Origin: Marinobacter lipolyticus
GTDB taxonomy: Bacteria; Pseudomonadota; Gammaproteobacteria; Pseudomonadales; Oleiphilaceae
Length of the DNA stretch: 64,000 bases
Reading direction: 5' to 3'
Assembly: GCF_018424605.1 (NCBI RefSeq)
Contig: NZ_QTKT01000004.1
Coordinates: 124,001-188,000, forward strand
A program made the position numbers and the translations under genes. Shown piece by piece: positions 8,181 through 17,396 of the stretch (its first letter is position 1; each line of letters starts with the position of its first letter). The notes beneath the pieces are model-generated. The model was not told where the DNA came from and did no database searches. It saw only the letters and a list, made by a program, of their open reading frames with translations.

Positions 8181-10013
8181 ATGGGACCGTCTGCCAGAGC
8201 CATCGCGGAACACGCCAGCTTCCGCGCGTTCCTGCACTGCTATCTGCAGGAAGTGGACAGTGGGCAATGGTGCCAAGCGGAAGACTGGTCAGACGACGGC
8301 TCCGGCCATTACCGCGGAACCCATGTCTGCCAACTTGCGCTGGACACCCAGCGCGCCAGGCTGGCGGTGGATGTGCTGTACTTTTCCGCAGCCGGCCGTC
8401 ACCGCTTCGGCCAGGTCCGGCTGTGGAGCGCCGGCCGGTTCAGCTGGAGTACGCTGGAACCCGAGCATGCCATGTTCATGCTGGTGCGCGAACTGTACAC
8501 GCTGATTGGCGGCATGATGCCGGAGGTGCGACGGTCACGGGAACTGGAGCTGTTCTACCGGCTGACTGACAGCTATCAGGTGATGGCGCGTTACATCGCC
8601 GCCCGCCAGGCCGATCCCCTCCTGCTTTCCGACCGTTTCATCGACGGTGAACAATCCCTGTTGTTCGGCCACACCGCCCACCCCACGCCCAAGAGCCGAC
8701 AGGGTCTGGCGGAGTGGCAGCACGCCAGTTACGCCCCCGAGCTGGCCGGCCGCTTCCAGCTGCAGTTCTTCTCCGTGCAGCGGAACCTGGTGACCCAGGA
8801 CGCGCACGGCGACCTCAGTGCCGCGGCCATGGTGGAGACCACCGTCGCCCGTGGCAGGGGCCCGCTGAAGCTTCCCGCGGATCGGGTCTTGGTTCCCGCG
8901 CATCCGCTGCAGGCGCAATGGCTACTGTGCCAGCCCGAGGTAATGGCAGCCATCGCCAGTGGCGACATCCAGCCCCTGGGCCCGCTCGGACCGGCCTTCA
9001 CCGCCACCTCGTCGGTTCGCACGCTGTACTGCGAGGACTGCGACTGGATGCTCAAATTTTCCATCCCGGTCAGGGTCACCAACTCGCTGCGGGTCAACAA
9101 ACACCATGAACTCCGCGCCGGCGTGGTGATGGCGCGGCTGATCGAGCAGACCGGCTTTCTCGACCAGGAAACCGGGTTCCACATCATTCAGGATCCCGCC
9201 TACCTGACGGTGCGCCTGCCGGGGCGGCGGGAAAGCGGTTTCGAAGTCATCCTGCGGGACAACCCGTTCCATCGTCACCAGGACCGGGGCATCCTGTCGG
9301 TGGCCGCCCTGACCCAGCCACCTCTGGCCAATCATACCTCGCGTTTACGCACCCTGATCGAAGGGTTGGCGCTGAACGAGAGCCGCAGCCTGGCGGCGGT
9401 CAGCCGCGACTGGTTTCGCCAGTACCTCGACTGCGCGATAGAACCGGCCCTGCGCCTCTACGATGATCATGGCATCGCTCTCGAAGCCCACCAGCAGAAC
9501 AGTCTGCTGGATCTGAGCTCCGGCTACCCCTCCCGTTACTATTACCGCGACAACCAGGGTTACTACCTGTCGGAAAGCCGGCGCGAGGAGCTGGAGGCGC
9601 TCTGCCCGGACCTGTCAGATACGCCGGAGCTGTTCTATCGGGATGCCATGATCCGCGATCGTTTCTGTTATTACCTGGTGGTCAACCAGCTGTTCTCGGT
9701 GATCGCCCGGTTTGGGGAGGATGGCCTGCTGGAGGAGGCCCAGTTGCTGGATCTGCTGCGTCACGCCCTGAAAAACTGGCTGGACCGCTTTCAGGGTCCG
9801 GCGCGGCCGTTGGTGGCCATGCTGCTGAGCGATGCCCGCCTGCCCTACAAGGGCAACCTGCTGACCCGCGTTCACGATGTCGACGAGCTCAATGCGGAAC
9901 TGGAAATGGCGGTGTACACCAGCATTCGCAACCCCCTGCACAAGACCCTTGCGGACCGGAACTCACCCCGGGAACGTCAACTCGCGGGCCCGCGTCACCA
10001 TGATGTCGCCTGA
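8181..10013 (+). CDS. asbA: Petrobactin NIS synthetase AsbA
   Basis: IucA/IucC-type NRPS-independent siderophore synthetase, 610 residues, which adenylates a citrate carboxylate and couples it to an amine. In petrobactin synthesis AsbA joins citrate to a spermidine unit. Family motifs visible are GHTAHPTPKSRQGL near residue 163, AHPLQAQW near 239, a Thr-Ser-Arg cluster in RVTNSLRVNKHHE near 296, and EAHQQNSLLDL in the C-terminal FhuF-like part near 436. The order NIS-NIS-ligase-carrier-AsbE-AsbF identifies the pathway. It overlaps asbB by 14 bases. Which of the two NIS genes corresponds to Bacillus AsbA or AsbB is assigned by order and is less sure than the family. Confidence 0.9.
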   Translation: MGPSARAIAEHASFRAFLHCYLQEVDSGQWCQAEDWSDDGSGHYRGTHVCQLALDTQRARLAVDVLYFSAAGRHRFGQVRLWSAGRFSWSTLEPEHAMFMLVRELYTLIGGMMPEVRRSRELELFYRLTDSYQVMARYIAARQADPLLLSDRFIDGEQSLLFGHTAHPTPKSRQGLAEWQHASYAPELAGRFQLQFFSVQRNLVTQDAHGDLSAAAMVETTVARGRGPLKLPADRVLVPAHPLQAQWLLCQPEVMAAIASGDIQPLGPLGPAFTATSSVRTLYCEDCDWMLKFSIPVRVTNSLRVNKHHELRAGVVMARLIEQTGFLDQETGFHIIQDPAYLTVRLPGRRESGFEVILRDNPFHRHQDRGILSVAALTQPPLANHTSRLRTLIEGLALNESRSLAAVSRDWFRQYLDCAIEPALRLYDDHGIALEAHQQNSLLDLSSGYPSRYYYRDNQGYYLSESRREELEALCPDLSDTPELFYRDAMIRDRFCYYLVVNQLFSVIARFGEDGLLEEAQLLDLLRHALKNWLDRFQGPARPLVAMLLSDARLPYKGNLLTRVHDVDELNAELEMAVYTSIRNPLHKTLADRNSPRERQLAGPRHHDVA

Positions 10014-11748
10014 ATCGGTTACCCGCCGCGTCGTGCGCCAGTTGCTGGAAGCCCTGCTGTTCGAGGGGCTGATTCCCTGGCGCTACACCGACAAAACCGA
10101 CAGTTCCTGGCAGTGGCTGCACTTCCGGCTGGGCCAGCTCAACGGCGAATGCCTGGGGCGAATTCGTGGGTTCGGCCGTAATGAGCTGGACATGGCGAGT
10201 CTGACGCTGAGGCACAATGGCCGCGCGGTGCCGCTGAAGCTGACGCTGCTGTCCGAGCAATTACCCGCCGCAGAAGCACACCGCACCGCGTTGCTGCAGG
10301 AGCTGCAAGCAACGATCGCCAACAGCCTGATCTGCCCACCCCACCCGGATCGCCGCAGCCTCTCTGCCGAGGCGCTGGACAGCGCGCTGCACGAGGGGCA
10401 TCCGTACCATCCCAGCTTTAAAGCCCGCTGCGGTTTCAGTCGTGAAGATCAGCTGCATTACGGTCCCGAATCCGCCCGCTGCTTCCGCTTGCACTGGGTG
10501 GCCGTTCGCCGGGATCAGTGCCTGGCACAATGGCCAGTGGCAGAAGAGACCTTCTGGCAGCGGGAGCTGGGTACCGAAACCGCCTACCTGCTGCGCGCCG
10601 CGTTCAACCGCGTAGGGGCCAACTGGCACGACCACAGCGCCCTGCCACTGCACCCCTGGCAATGGCGGAACCTGCAAGCCACTAACTTGGCGCCGGCGCT
10701 GTCCCGGGGCGACGTGCGGCACCTGGGCCCGCTTGGGGATCGCTACCGGGCCAGCCAGTCGTTGCGTTCGCTGTTCAACGTCAGCCGGCCAGGGGCGGCC
10801 TGCATCAAGGTCTCTCTGGGCATTGGCAACACCTCATCCCGTCGCCATCTGGAGCCGCATTCGGTGCCGTCCGCGCCGAGTATTTCACGCTGGCTGCAAA
10901 CGACGGTCGCCGGTGACGATCGTTTCACCGAACGGTACCCGCTGCGCCTGCTACCGGAGTACGCCAGCCTGATCTACACCGGCCACGGCGGCCAGCCCGG
11001 GGAACAATGCGCGTTGGCGGGGGAACTGGGGGCCATCTGGCGTCTGGGGATCGATCGCCAGTTGCACTGCAATGAACGTGCCGTGCCGATGAACGCACTG
11101 GCGACACTGGAAGTGGATAGCCTGCCGTTCATCGATCCCTGGCTGCAGCACCATGGTGTGATGCCCTGGCTGCGGGCGTTGATCCGCACCCTGGTACTGC
11201 CGGTGTGGCATTTGTTGATCGCCCACGGCATTGGTGTCGAGGCCCACGCCCAAAACAGCCTGATTGTGATGCGCGATGGCTGGCCGGTGGCGCTGATGCT
11301 GAGGGACTTCCACGACAGCGTTGAATACGTGGCGGACTTTCTGCCGCCCGGTTGCGACGGCCCCCACTTCGGGGCCCGCCAACCCTTCTACGACGACGCC
11401 CCGGACGATCGTTACTACCGCATGGGGCAGGTGGAAGCGCTGCGGGAACTGGTGATGGACACGCTGTTCGTGTTCAACCTCAGTGAACTGGCACGACTGA
11501 TCGAATCCCACTACGCGATTCCGGAAGCCCTATTCTGGGCGCTGGTCAGCCAGTGCCTGGACGGGTACGCACAGAGTCACCCGGAGCTGGCGGCCCGACT
11601 GGCTCGGGTGGATCACCGCCGCACCCGCATCGCCACCGAATCCCTGCTTACCCGTAAATTACGGGGCCCGGGCGCCGGGGAATGCCACCACGAGGTTCCC
11701 AACCCGCTCGCCACCCCGATCCACATCCATTCCTTGAGTAACCACTGA
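10000..11748 (+). CDS. asbB: Petrobactin NIS synthetase AsbB
   Basis: Second IucA/IucC family synthetase, about 582 residues, expected to add the second spermidine or spermidinyl-dihydroxybenzoyl arm to the citrate backbone. Motifs: EGHPYHPSFKARCGFS near residue 130, LPLHPWQWRNL near 216, NTSSRRHLEPHS near 276 and GVEAHAQNSLIVM near 412. The start is one of two adjacent ATGs (10000 or 10003) inside the end of asbA. The frame is open further upstream to 9877, but that part is the shadow of asbA. It ends seven bases before asbC. No strong Shine-Dalgarno is seen, so translation is probably coupled to asbA. Confidence 0.9.
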   Translation: MMSPESVTRRVVRQLLEALLFEGLIPWRYTDKTDSSWQWLHFRLGQLNGECLGRIRGFGRNELDMASLTLRHNGRAVPLKLTLLSEQLPAAEAHRTALLQELQATIANSLICPPHPDRRSLSAEALDSALHEGHPYHPSFKARCGFSREDQLHYGPESARCFRLHWVAVRRDQCLAQWPVAEETFWQRELGTETAYLLRAAFNRVGANWHDHSALPLHPWQWRNLQATNLAPALSRGDVRHLGPLGDRYRASQSLRSLFNVSRPGAACIKVSLGIGNTSSRRHLEPHSVPSAPSISRWLQTTVAGDDRFTERYPLRLLPEYASLIYTGHGGQPGEQCALAGELGAIWRLGIDRQLHCNERAVPMNALATLEVDSLPFIDPWLQHHGVMPWLRALIRTLVLPVWHLLIAHGIGVEAHAQNSLIVMRDGWPVALMLRDFHDSVEYVADFLPPGCDGPHFGARQPFYDDAPDDRYYRMGQVEALRELVMDTLFVFNLSELARLIESHYAIPEALFWALVSQCLDGYAQSHPELAARLARVDHRRTRIATESLLTRKLRGPGAGECHHEVPNPLATPIHIHSLSNH

Positions 11749-11755
11749 GGTTATT

Positions 11756-13066
11756 GTGACACGCACCAACACCCTGTTTTTCGTGGACAACACCCCGTAT
11801 TCCCGCGACGACTGCGCCCGCGCCGTTGCGGCCCTGGCCACACACCCGCCGCTGGCAACGCCGGCCGGGCTGCGCCTGGCGGTGTGTCTCAACGACAGTT
11901 TCCAGTGGCTGGCTCTGTGCCTGCACCTCAAAGACCACGGCGGCAGCGTACTGCCCATACACCCGGGCACGCCGCTGGCAGCCGCCCGTGACCTGGCCGC
12001 CAGCACCGGCTGCCATTACCTGCTGCACGGTGATGGCGCCACACTTGAAGACTGCCATCCCGCTTCCTCAACCGGCAACGACAGCCCGCCACCGGGGGGC
12101 GAACTGATTCAGCTCAGCTCCGGCACCACCGGCCATCCCAAGACCATCGCCCGGCGCTGGACCGACATCGACCGGGAACTGGAAAGTTACGTCGGGCTCT
12201 TCACCGAGGCCAACGGCCTGTCGCCCATCGTGGCCTGTCCGGTGACCCACTCCTACGGATTGATCTGTGGCTTTCTCGCCGGGCTGCGACGGAACGCGGT
12301 ACCGCGGATTGTCACCAACCTCAATCCCCGCTTCATACTCGGGGTTCTGCGGGACGCCCCCGAACACCTGCTGTACGCCTCACCCACGCTGGTGGCATTG
12401 CTGGTGCGCATGCTGCCACCGGCGCAGGCATTTCATACCGTGATGCTGTCCGGCGCCACTCTGCCGGCACCGCTGCTGGACACCCTGAACCAGCGCAGCC
12501 AGCGGGTGTGCCAGCAATACGGTTGCTCGGAGGCAGGCTGCATTGCCCTGACCACGCGCCTGCAACACGCCGGCCTGCTGGGCCAGGTGCTGCCGCACCT
12601 GAGCGTTACCGCCGGCGCCAGCGCCGAAGCCCCGGACGAGATCCGCGTTGCGATCAACAGCGCCCATGGTGCCCCCATCCACACCCGCGATCTGGGGTAT
12701 CTGGATGCACAGGGCCAGCTGCATTTTCTGGCCCGGATGGACGACACCATCAACGTGGCGGGCATCAACGTGTACCCCGGCGATGTGGAGAATGTCTTCC
12801 TTCGCCACCCCGACATCACCGACGCGGTGGCCTACAAACAGCCGGATCATTACGCCGGCGAGCGAGTCTGCCTGCGTTTCGTGGCCAGCCAGGAACTGGA
12901 CCCCGAGGCCCTGCGCCAGTGGTGCCGGGACCAGCTATCCCCTCATCAGTTGCCGGTGATCCTCGAACAGGTTGAACAGATCGCCCGCTTGCCCAACGGC
13001 AAGATCAGCCGCCGCCTGCTCACGCCACAGCCTGAGCCGGAAACCCGCGCGGAGGTGATTTCCTGA
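11756..13066 (+). CDS. asbC: 3,4-dihydroxybenzoate-AMP ligase AsbC
   Basis: Adenylate-forming enzyme of 436 residues that activates 3,4-dihydroxybenzoate and loads it on the AsbD carrier. It has the phosphate-binding loop QLSSGTTGHPKTIARRW near residue 117, the A5-type motif YGCSEAGCIA near 258, the Asp of HTRDLGYLD near 304 and the C-terminal catalytic Lys in LPNGKISRR near 419. The GTG start at 11756 has TGAGG upstream. It is shorter than typical 530-residue aryl-AMP ligases, as expected for the AsbC type. The stop overlaps the asbD start by one base (TGATG). Confidence 0.9.
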   Translation: MTRTNTLFFVDNTPYSRDDCARAVAALATHPPLATPAGLRLAVCLNDSFQWLALCLHLKDHGGSVLPIHPGTPLAAARDLAASTGCHYLLHGDGATLEDCHPASSTGNDSPPPGGELIQLSSGTTGHPKTIARRWTDIDRELESYVGLFTEANGLSPIVACPVTHSYGLICGFLAGLRRNAVPRIVTNLNPRFILGVLRDAPEHLLYASPTLVALLVRMLPPAQAFHTVMLSGATLPAPLLDTLNQRSQRVCQQYGCSEAGCIALTTRLQHAGLLGQVLPHLSVTAGASAEAPDEIRVAINSAHGAPIHTRDLGYLDAQGQLHFLARMDDTINVAGINVYPGDVENVFLRHPDITDAVAYKQPDHYAGERVCLRFVASQELDPEALRQWCRDQLSPHQLPVILEQVEQIARLPNGKISRRLLTPQPEPETRAEVIS

Positions 13067-13326
13067 TGCCCGCCACCAACGAACTGGCCGCCATTGCGGC
13101 GGTGATGAGACAGCATCTGCCTGCGGCGCGAGTGGCCGCGTTCGCCCCCAACGCCCGGTTGAACGAGGATCTGGCCCTGGACTCGATCATGTTGCTGGAG
13201 CTGCTGGTGCATCTGGAGCTCGAACACAACCTGTGTGTTCCCGAAGAGGCGCTGCTGGCCAGCGAGCTGTCCACCGTTTCGGATCTGCAGCAGCTACTGC
13301 AACCCATGGATACGGAGGCCGTCTGA
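13066..13326 (+). CDS. asbD: Aryl carrier protein AsbD
   Basis: An 86-residue acyl/aryl carrier protein. The phosphopantetheine attachment Ser40 lies in LALDSIMLLEL, and helix II follows it in the usual way. In petrobactin synthesis it holds 3,4-dihydroxybenzoate as a thioester after loading by AsbC and hands it to AsbE. It needs a phosphopantetheinyl transferase, which is not in this window. It overlaps asbC by one base at the start and asbE by one base at the end, so asbC-D-E are tightly coupled. Confidence 0.9.
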   Translation: MPATNELAAIAAVMRQHLPAARVAAFAPNARLNEDLALDSIMLLELLVHLELEHNLCVPEEALLASELSTVSDLQQLLQPMDTEAV

Positions 13327-14351
13327 TGATCAAGGTGCACTGTTTTGTCAGTTGTGTGTGCGAGATCATCAAACGCACACCGGGGGTCGACCACCGGCCC
13401 TTCTACTTCGGCGTCTGGGACGCGGATTTTTCAGTGGATGACCAGCACCGGTTGTCCTACCACTCGCCCCACACCCGCCACGAAGGCTTCCGTGACTGGT
13501 ACCGGCTGCTCTACGGCATCACCATCGAGGAATGGTATGACGCAGGCGCAGACAAAGAAGCCAACATCGCCCGGCTGGTGGAGTTGGTGGAAAACCGCAC
13601 GGAGCACCAGCACGTGATGGTGATGCTCGACCTGTACCGGTTGCCGGAAAGGGAAAACAAGTTTCACCAGAACCCCTTCCCGCACTATGTCATGCTGGAA
13701 ACCACTGACAACCCCGATGAGTGGTTCATGTCCGACCCGGATTTCCGCTGGCAGGGCATACTGCCGCGAGCCCGGATTCTGGATGCCGTGCGCTCGCCGT
13801 CCGCCGCCGGCGGCTTCGTGTTTGACGGCCTGGATGTCCGCCACACCCCCCGGGAAACCGTCGCCGCCTATTTCCTGCAGTGCATGAAACGGGACCACAA
13901 TCCATTCACCGAGGCGTTGCGGGCCATCTTCCGTGCCCATTTCGGAGCAACCGCCTCGCAGCCGCTGGCCGACCTGCCCCGGGCCTTTCGGGAGATTCCG
14001 GTGATGGCGATTCGCAAGTACGCCTACGAACACGCTTTTGCCTGGCTCCTGGAAGACCAGGGCCGTCAGGCTGAGGGCGATGACTGGTTCGAGGGCTGGT
14101 GCGAAGAGGTCGACCAGTTGGTGAAAACCTACACCCGGCTGCAATACCGGGCCATGAAACTGGCGATGACAGACAACGCCGCACTGGGTGCCGCGGTCGA
14201 CGCCCTGCTGGACGAACAGGACCGACGCGAATACCGCATCAAAGAGGCACTGAGCGACCTGTTCGAGCAATGGTGGCAAGCCCAGCCCGCAGACAACCCG
14301 CCGGCTCAACCGGCCGCGTCGTCGGCCCCCGTCACGGAGCCAATGCCATGA
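13326..14351 (+). CDS. asbE: Petrobactin biosynthesis protein AsbE (DUF6005 type)
   Basis: A 341-residue protein matched by position and general character to AsbE, which transfers the dihydroxybenzoyl group from AsbD to spermidine. Features visible: a Cys-rich N-terminus (HCFVSCVCEII), several Trp/Tyr-rich segments, and a low-complexity Pro/Ala tail (PPAQPAASSAP). The ATG at 13326 overlaps the asbD stop. Upstream in-frame codons to 13233 are asbD shadow. The stop overlaps asbF (ATGA). No well-understood catalytic motif can be pointed to, so function rests on the conserved operon order. Confidence 0.85.
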   Translation: MIKVHCFVSCVCEIIKRTPGVDHRPFYFGVWDADFSVDDQHRLSYHSPHTRHEGFRDWYRLLYGITIEEWYDAGADKEANIARLVELVENRTEHQHVMVMLDLYRLPERENKFHQNPFPHYVMLETTDNPDEWFMSDPDFRWQGILPRARILDAVRSPSAAGGFVFDGLDVRHTPRETVAAYFLQCMKRDHNPFTEALRAIFRAHFGATASQPLADLPRAFREIPVMAIRKYAYEHAFAWLLEDQGRQAEGDDWFEGWCEEVDQLVKTYTRLQYRAMKLAMTDNAALGAAVDALLDEQDRREYRIKEALSDLFEQWWQAQPADNPPAQPAASSAPVTEPMP

Positions 14352-15217
14352 TGCCGTTACACCTGTGCACCATCTCGTTCCGCCACCACCTGACGTCCCT
14401 GCCTGAACTGGCGCAATGGGCACGGCACACCGGGTTCGATGGCATTGAACTCTGGGGGGTGCACGCCCGCCACCTGCAGAACCAGCCCGCCTACGATGAC
14501 GCCTGGATTCGCGCCCAGGGCCTGCGCATTCCCATGGTGAGCGACTATCTGCCGCTGGAGGGCGCCCAGTCGCAGGCGCTGGAGCGCACCCGTCAGCTCT
14601 GCAGGATCGCCCGACACTGGGGCGCCGGAAAAGTACGAACGTTTGCCGGCCATCAAGCCAGCGCCGCGCTGACCGCCGCCGAACAGTCTGCACTGGCGCG
14701 GCGCTTGCGCCGGTTAACCGAGTGCGTGGCGGACGAGGGGCTTGAGCTGATCGTGGAGACCCACCCCGGCACGCTGGCGGACACGCCGGAGGCCACCATC
14801 AACCTGCTCACCGCCGTGGACCACCCGGCCCTGGGGCTGAATTTCGATGTGCTGCATGTGTGGGAGTCGGGGGCGGATCCGCTGGAGGCCCTGCATCAGC
14901 TCTGGCCCTGGGTGCGCCACTTCCATTTCAAGAACATTCAGCGGCGCTCCCAGTTACCGGTGTTCGCGCCCACCAACGTGTATTCCCCGGCCGGTTGCCG
15001 CCAGGGCATGGTGCCGGTAATGGAAGGCGCCTGCGACTACCGGCCACTGTTGGCCTTTCTCGCACGTCAGCCCCACGCCGGCAACCTCGATGGCTCCCTG
15101 GAGTGGTTCGGGCCGGACTGCCAGCGGGTACTGCAAAACGACCTGGGCCAACTACGGGCGGAGCTAACCGGAGGGGCCAGCGTTGCTCAGGCCCCGCGGG
15201 CCTGCCACGCCACCTGA
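14348..15217 (+). CDS. asbF: 3-dehydroshikimate dehydratase AsbF
   Basis: Sugar-phosphate isomerase-like TIM barrel (289 residues) that dehydrates 3-dehydroshikimate to 3,4-dihydroxybenzoate, the catechol of petrobactin. Candidate metal ligands are in the expected order: Glu137 (LIVETHPG), Asp167 (LNFDVLHVW), His193 (HFHFKN) and Glu252 (DGSLEWFG). I chose the ATG at 14348, which overlaps the asbE stop as ATGA. The longer frame to 14099 is shadow. The 3' end overlaps the convergent DUF2218 gene by 31 bases. The gene draws on the shikimate pathway, linking siderophore output to aromatic amino acid supply. Confidence 0.92.
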   Translation: MMPLHLCTISFRHHLTSLPELAQWARHTGFDGIELWGVHARHLQNQPAYDDAWIRAQGLRIPMVSDYLPLEGAQSQALERTRQLCRIARHWGAGKVRTFAGHQASAALTAAEQSALARRLRRLTECVADEGLELIVETHPGTLADTPEATINLLTAVDHPALGLNFDVLHVWESGADPLEALHQLWPWVRHFHFKNIQRRSQLPVFAPTNVYSPAGCRQGMVPVMEGACDYRPLLAFLARQPHAGNLDGSLEWFGPDCQRVLQNDLGQLRAELTGGASVAQAPRACHAT

Positions 15218-15477
15218 TCCACATGCCCGCGGGCGAACCGCACCAGATGCGAGGCCACCACCTCGCCCAGCTCCTCCAGTTCCTCATGGGTGGGGGACTG
15301 ACAGGCCAGCGTCAGCGCAGTGCCCTCTGCATACAAGCGGCATTCGCCGATGGAAAACCTCAGGTGGCCGGTGTCGCTGCTCCAGTTGGCCTCAATCTTG
15401 TGGCTGAAATGTTTGCACAACCGGTTGATCAACAGGCCGGGTTCGGGGGTGGCAACGGTGGCGATCATTGTCTGCAT
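15187..15477 (-). CDS. DUF2218 family protein
   Basis: A 96-residue protein of the DUF2218 type, containing GHLRFSIGECRLYAEG and a C-terminal HLVRFARG segment. The family often sits in iron or siderophore loci, but I know of no established biochemical role. The ATG at 15477 (MQTMIATVATPE) has a strong AGGAGAGG binding site, so I prefer it to the upstream frame extension to 15525. It is the last gene of the receptor/importer run on this strand, 48 bases after the ATPase gene, and its 3' end overlaps asbF. Confidence 0.75.
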   Translation of the reverse strand: MQTMIATVATPEPGLLINRLCKHFSHKIEANWSSDTGHLRFSIGECRLYAEGTALTLACQSPTHEELEELGEVVASHLVRFARGHVDQVAWQARGA

Positions 15478-15525
15478 GGTTTCCTCTCCTGAAAGGTTCT
15501 GGTTTGCGAGAGCTGGCGCCGGCAC

Positions 15526-16302
15526 TCACACCGCAAGGGGCCGGTCCGCCAGCACAATGGGATGGCCGCGGGAACAACGCTCAATGCGCGCCTCGATGCC
15601 ATAGGTTTGCGCCAGCAGCTCCGGCGTCAGCGTTTCCTGCGGCGCCCCCAGACAGGCCCGCCCCCCGGGTGACAGCACCAGCACCTGGTCGCAGAAACGC
15701 AACGCCAGATTCAGATCGTGGCTGGCCACCAGGGCGATCGCACCCCGTTGCGAGGTCGCGGTGTGCACCGCGTTTAGAACGTTCAACTGCCAATGCAGAT
15801 CAAGCGCACTGGTGGGTTCATCCAGCAGCATCAGCCCCGGCTGGCGCACCAGCACCTGCGCCAGCCCGACCATCTGGCGCTGCCCGCCCGACATTTCCGC
15901 GAGGCTCCTCAGCGCAAGATCACGAATCCCAAGAGTTGCGAACACCGCTTCAATTGCCTGCTCGGTCTGCTGGCGGGACCAGTCTGCCCGCGCGGCGCGG
16001 CAGGCGCTGAACACGGTCTCGTAGGCCACCAGCGGAATGGCCTGGGGCAGCGTCTGGGGCAAATAGCCGATGTCACGAACCCGCCGCGCGCTGCTCAGGG
16101 CCGTCATGTCCTCCCCTTCAAGGGTGAGCGCGCCGACCACCGGCAATAGCCCGGCAATGGACTTGAGCAGCGTGGATTTCCCCACCGCGTTGGGGCCTAC
16201 TACCGCGACCAGCGAACCGGGGCGGATCGGCGCCAGGGACAGATCACGGAAGACCGGACGCCGACGGTAACCGGCGGTAATGTGATTCAGGTGCAGACTC
16301 AC
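15526..16302 (-). CDS. Iron-siderophore ABC transporter, ATP-binding protein
   Basis: FecE/FhuC-type ATPase of 258 residues powering siderophore import across the inner membrane. Walker A is GPNAVGKST near residue 36, the ABC signature is EMSGGQRQ near 135, Walker B is LMLLDEPTSALD near 157 and the switch His is in VASHDLN near 190. The GTG start overlaps the permease stop (GTGA), so both are coupled. Context in the petrobactin locus makes ferric petrobactin the likely substrate. Confidence 0.93.
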   Translation of the reverse strand: MSLHLNHITAGYRRRPVFRDLSLAPIRPGSLVAVVGPNAVGKSTLLKSIAGLLPVVGALTLEGEDMTALSSARRVRDIGYLPQTLPQAIPLVAYETVFSACRAARADWSRQQTEQAIEAVFATLGIRDLALRSLAEMSGGQRQMVGLAQVLVRQPGLMLLDEPTSALDLHWQLNVLNAVHTATSQRGAIALVASHDLNLALRFCDQVLVLSPGGRACLGAPQETLTPELLAQTYGIEARIERCSRGHPIVLADRPLAV

Positions 16303-17396
16303 AGTATGGCCCTCCGGCTACGGCCAATAATCAGCGCCATGAACAGGGGAATGCCCACCAGTGCGGTGACTATGCCCACCGGCAGCACCACCCCCGGCAC
16401 CAGCAGCTTGCTGCAAATCGACGACAGCGACAGCAATACCGCGCCGGCCAGGGCACTGCCCGGTAACAGGAAGCGGTGATCTTCCCCCAGCAGCAACCGC
16501 GCGATGTGGGGCGCCACCAGCCCGATGAAGCCGATCTCTCCGACAAACGCCATGGCCGCCGCGGTCAGCAGACTGACCCGCATCAACACCACCAGCCTCA
16601 GGCGCTCGACCCGGATACCCAGGCTGCGGGCCTGGTCCTCGCCACTGCGCAGCAGGGTCATGGCCCAGGCGTTGCGCAGGGAGAACGGCAGGCACAGCGC
16701 CAGGATCAGCGTCACAATCGCCACCTTGTCGGTGGTTGCCCGGGCAAGACTGCCCATGGTCCAGAACACGATCTGCTGCAATGACTCGGCGTCCGCAACG
16801 AACTGGATCAATCCCACCACCGCGTTGATTCCGAACAACAACGCAATGCCGAACAGCACCACCGAATGCACGGAAGCCCCGAGCGTCCGGGACAGCATCA
16901 GAATCAGCAAGGACGCCGCGGCGGCAAACACGAACGCTGACAGCGGCAACAGAACGTGGGCGGCCAGACCAAACAGGGACACATTGAAGACAATCACCAG
17001 GGAGGCACCAAGGGTCGCGGCCGCGCCAACCCCCAGGGTGAACGGACTGGCGAGGGGGTTGTTCAGCACGGTCTGCATCTCGGCCCCGGCCAGGCCCAGA
17101 CAGGCCCCCACCACCACGGCCATCAGCGCATAGGGCAGACGTATGTCCTCGATGATAACGCGGGTGGCGGCGTCCACGGCCTGCGGGTTCAGCAGGCCAT
17201 GGAGAACGTCCGCCAGGCCCAGCATCGACGGTCCACTGGCGATGTCGGCCAGCAGCGCCAACACCGTCGCCAGCGCCAGCGCCACAAGACAGCACACCCG
17301 GCGCAGCACAAATCGACGGTACTGGTGCGCCAGGCCGCCTTCGTCAGCGGTGGCCGTGGTTAGACTGAGTTCCGCGCCCGGACTGTCCCGGTTCAT
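16299..17396 (-). CDS. Iron-siderophore ABC transporter, permease
   Basis: FecCD-family permease, 365 residues, with about nine to ten transmembrane helices. The conserved family segment RLPYALMAVVVGACLGLAGA is followed by NNPLASPFTLGVGAAAT near residue 110. It forms the channel for siderophore uptake with the adjacent ATPase. I chose the ATG at 17396 because it overlaps the stop of the binding-protein gene (ATGA); the frame runs further up to 17423 but that lies inside the upstream gene. Only one permease gene is present, so a homodimer is expected. Confidence 0.93.
   Translation of the reverse strand: MNRDSPGAELSLTTATADEGGLAHQYRRFVLRRVCCLVALALATVLALLADIASGPSMLGLADVLHGLLNPQAVDAATRVIIEDIRLPYALMAVVVGACLGLAGAEMQTVLNNPLASPFTLGVGAAATLGASLVIVFNVSLFGLAAHVLLPLSAFVFAAAASLLILMLSRTLGASVHSVVLFGIALLFGINAVVGLIQFVADAESLQQIVFWTMGSLARATTDKVAIVTLILALCLPFSLRNAWAMTLLRSGEDQARSLGIRVERLRLVVLMRVSLLTAAAMAFVGEIGFIGLVAPHIARLLLGEDHRFLLPGSALAGAVLLSLSSICSKLLVPGVVLPVGIVTALVGIPLFMALIIGRSRRAIL

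Noticed and set aside
13431..14693. Minus-strand frame (420 codons) spanning asbE and asbF
   Set aside because: It lies opposite two well-supported genes of the asb operon and lacks motifs.
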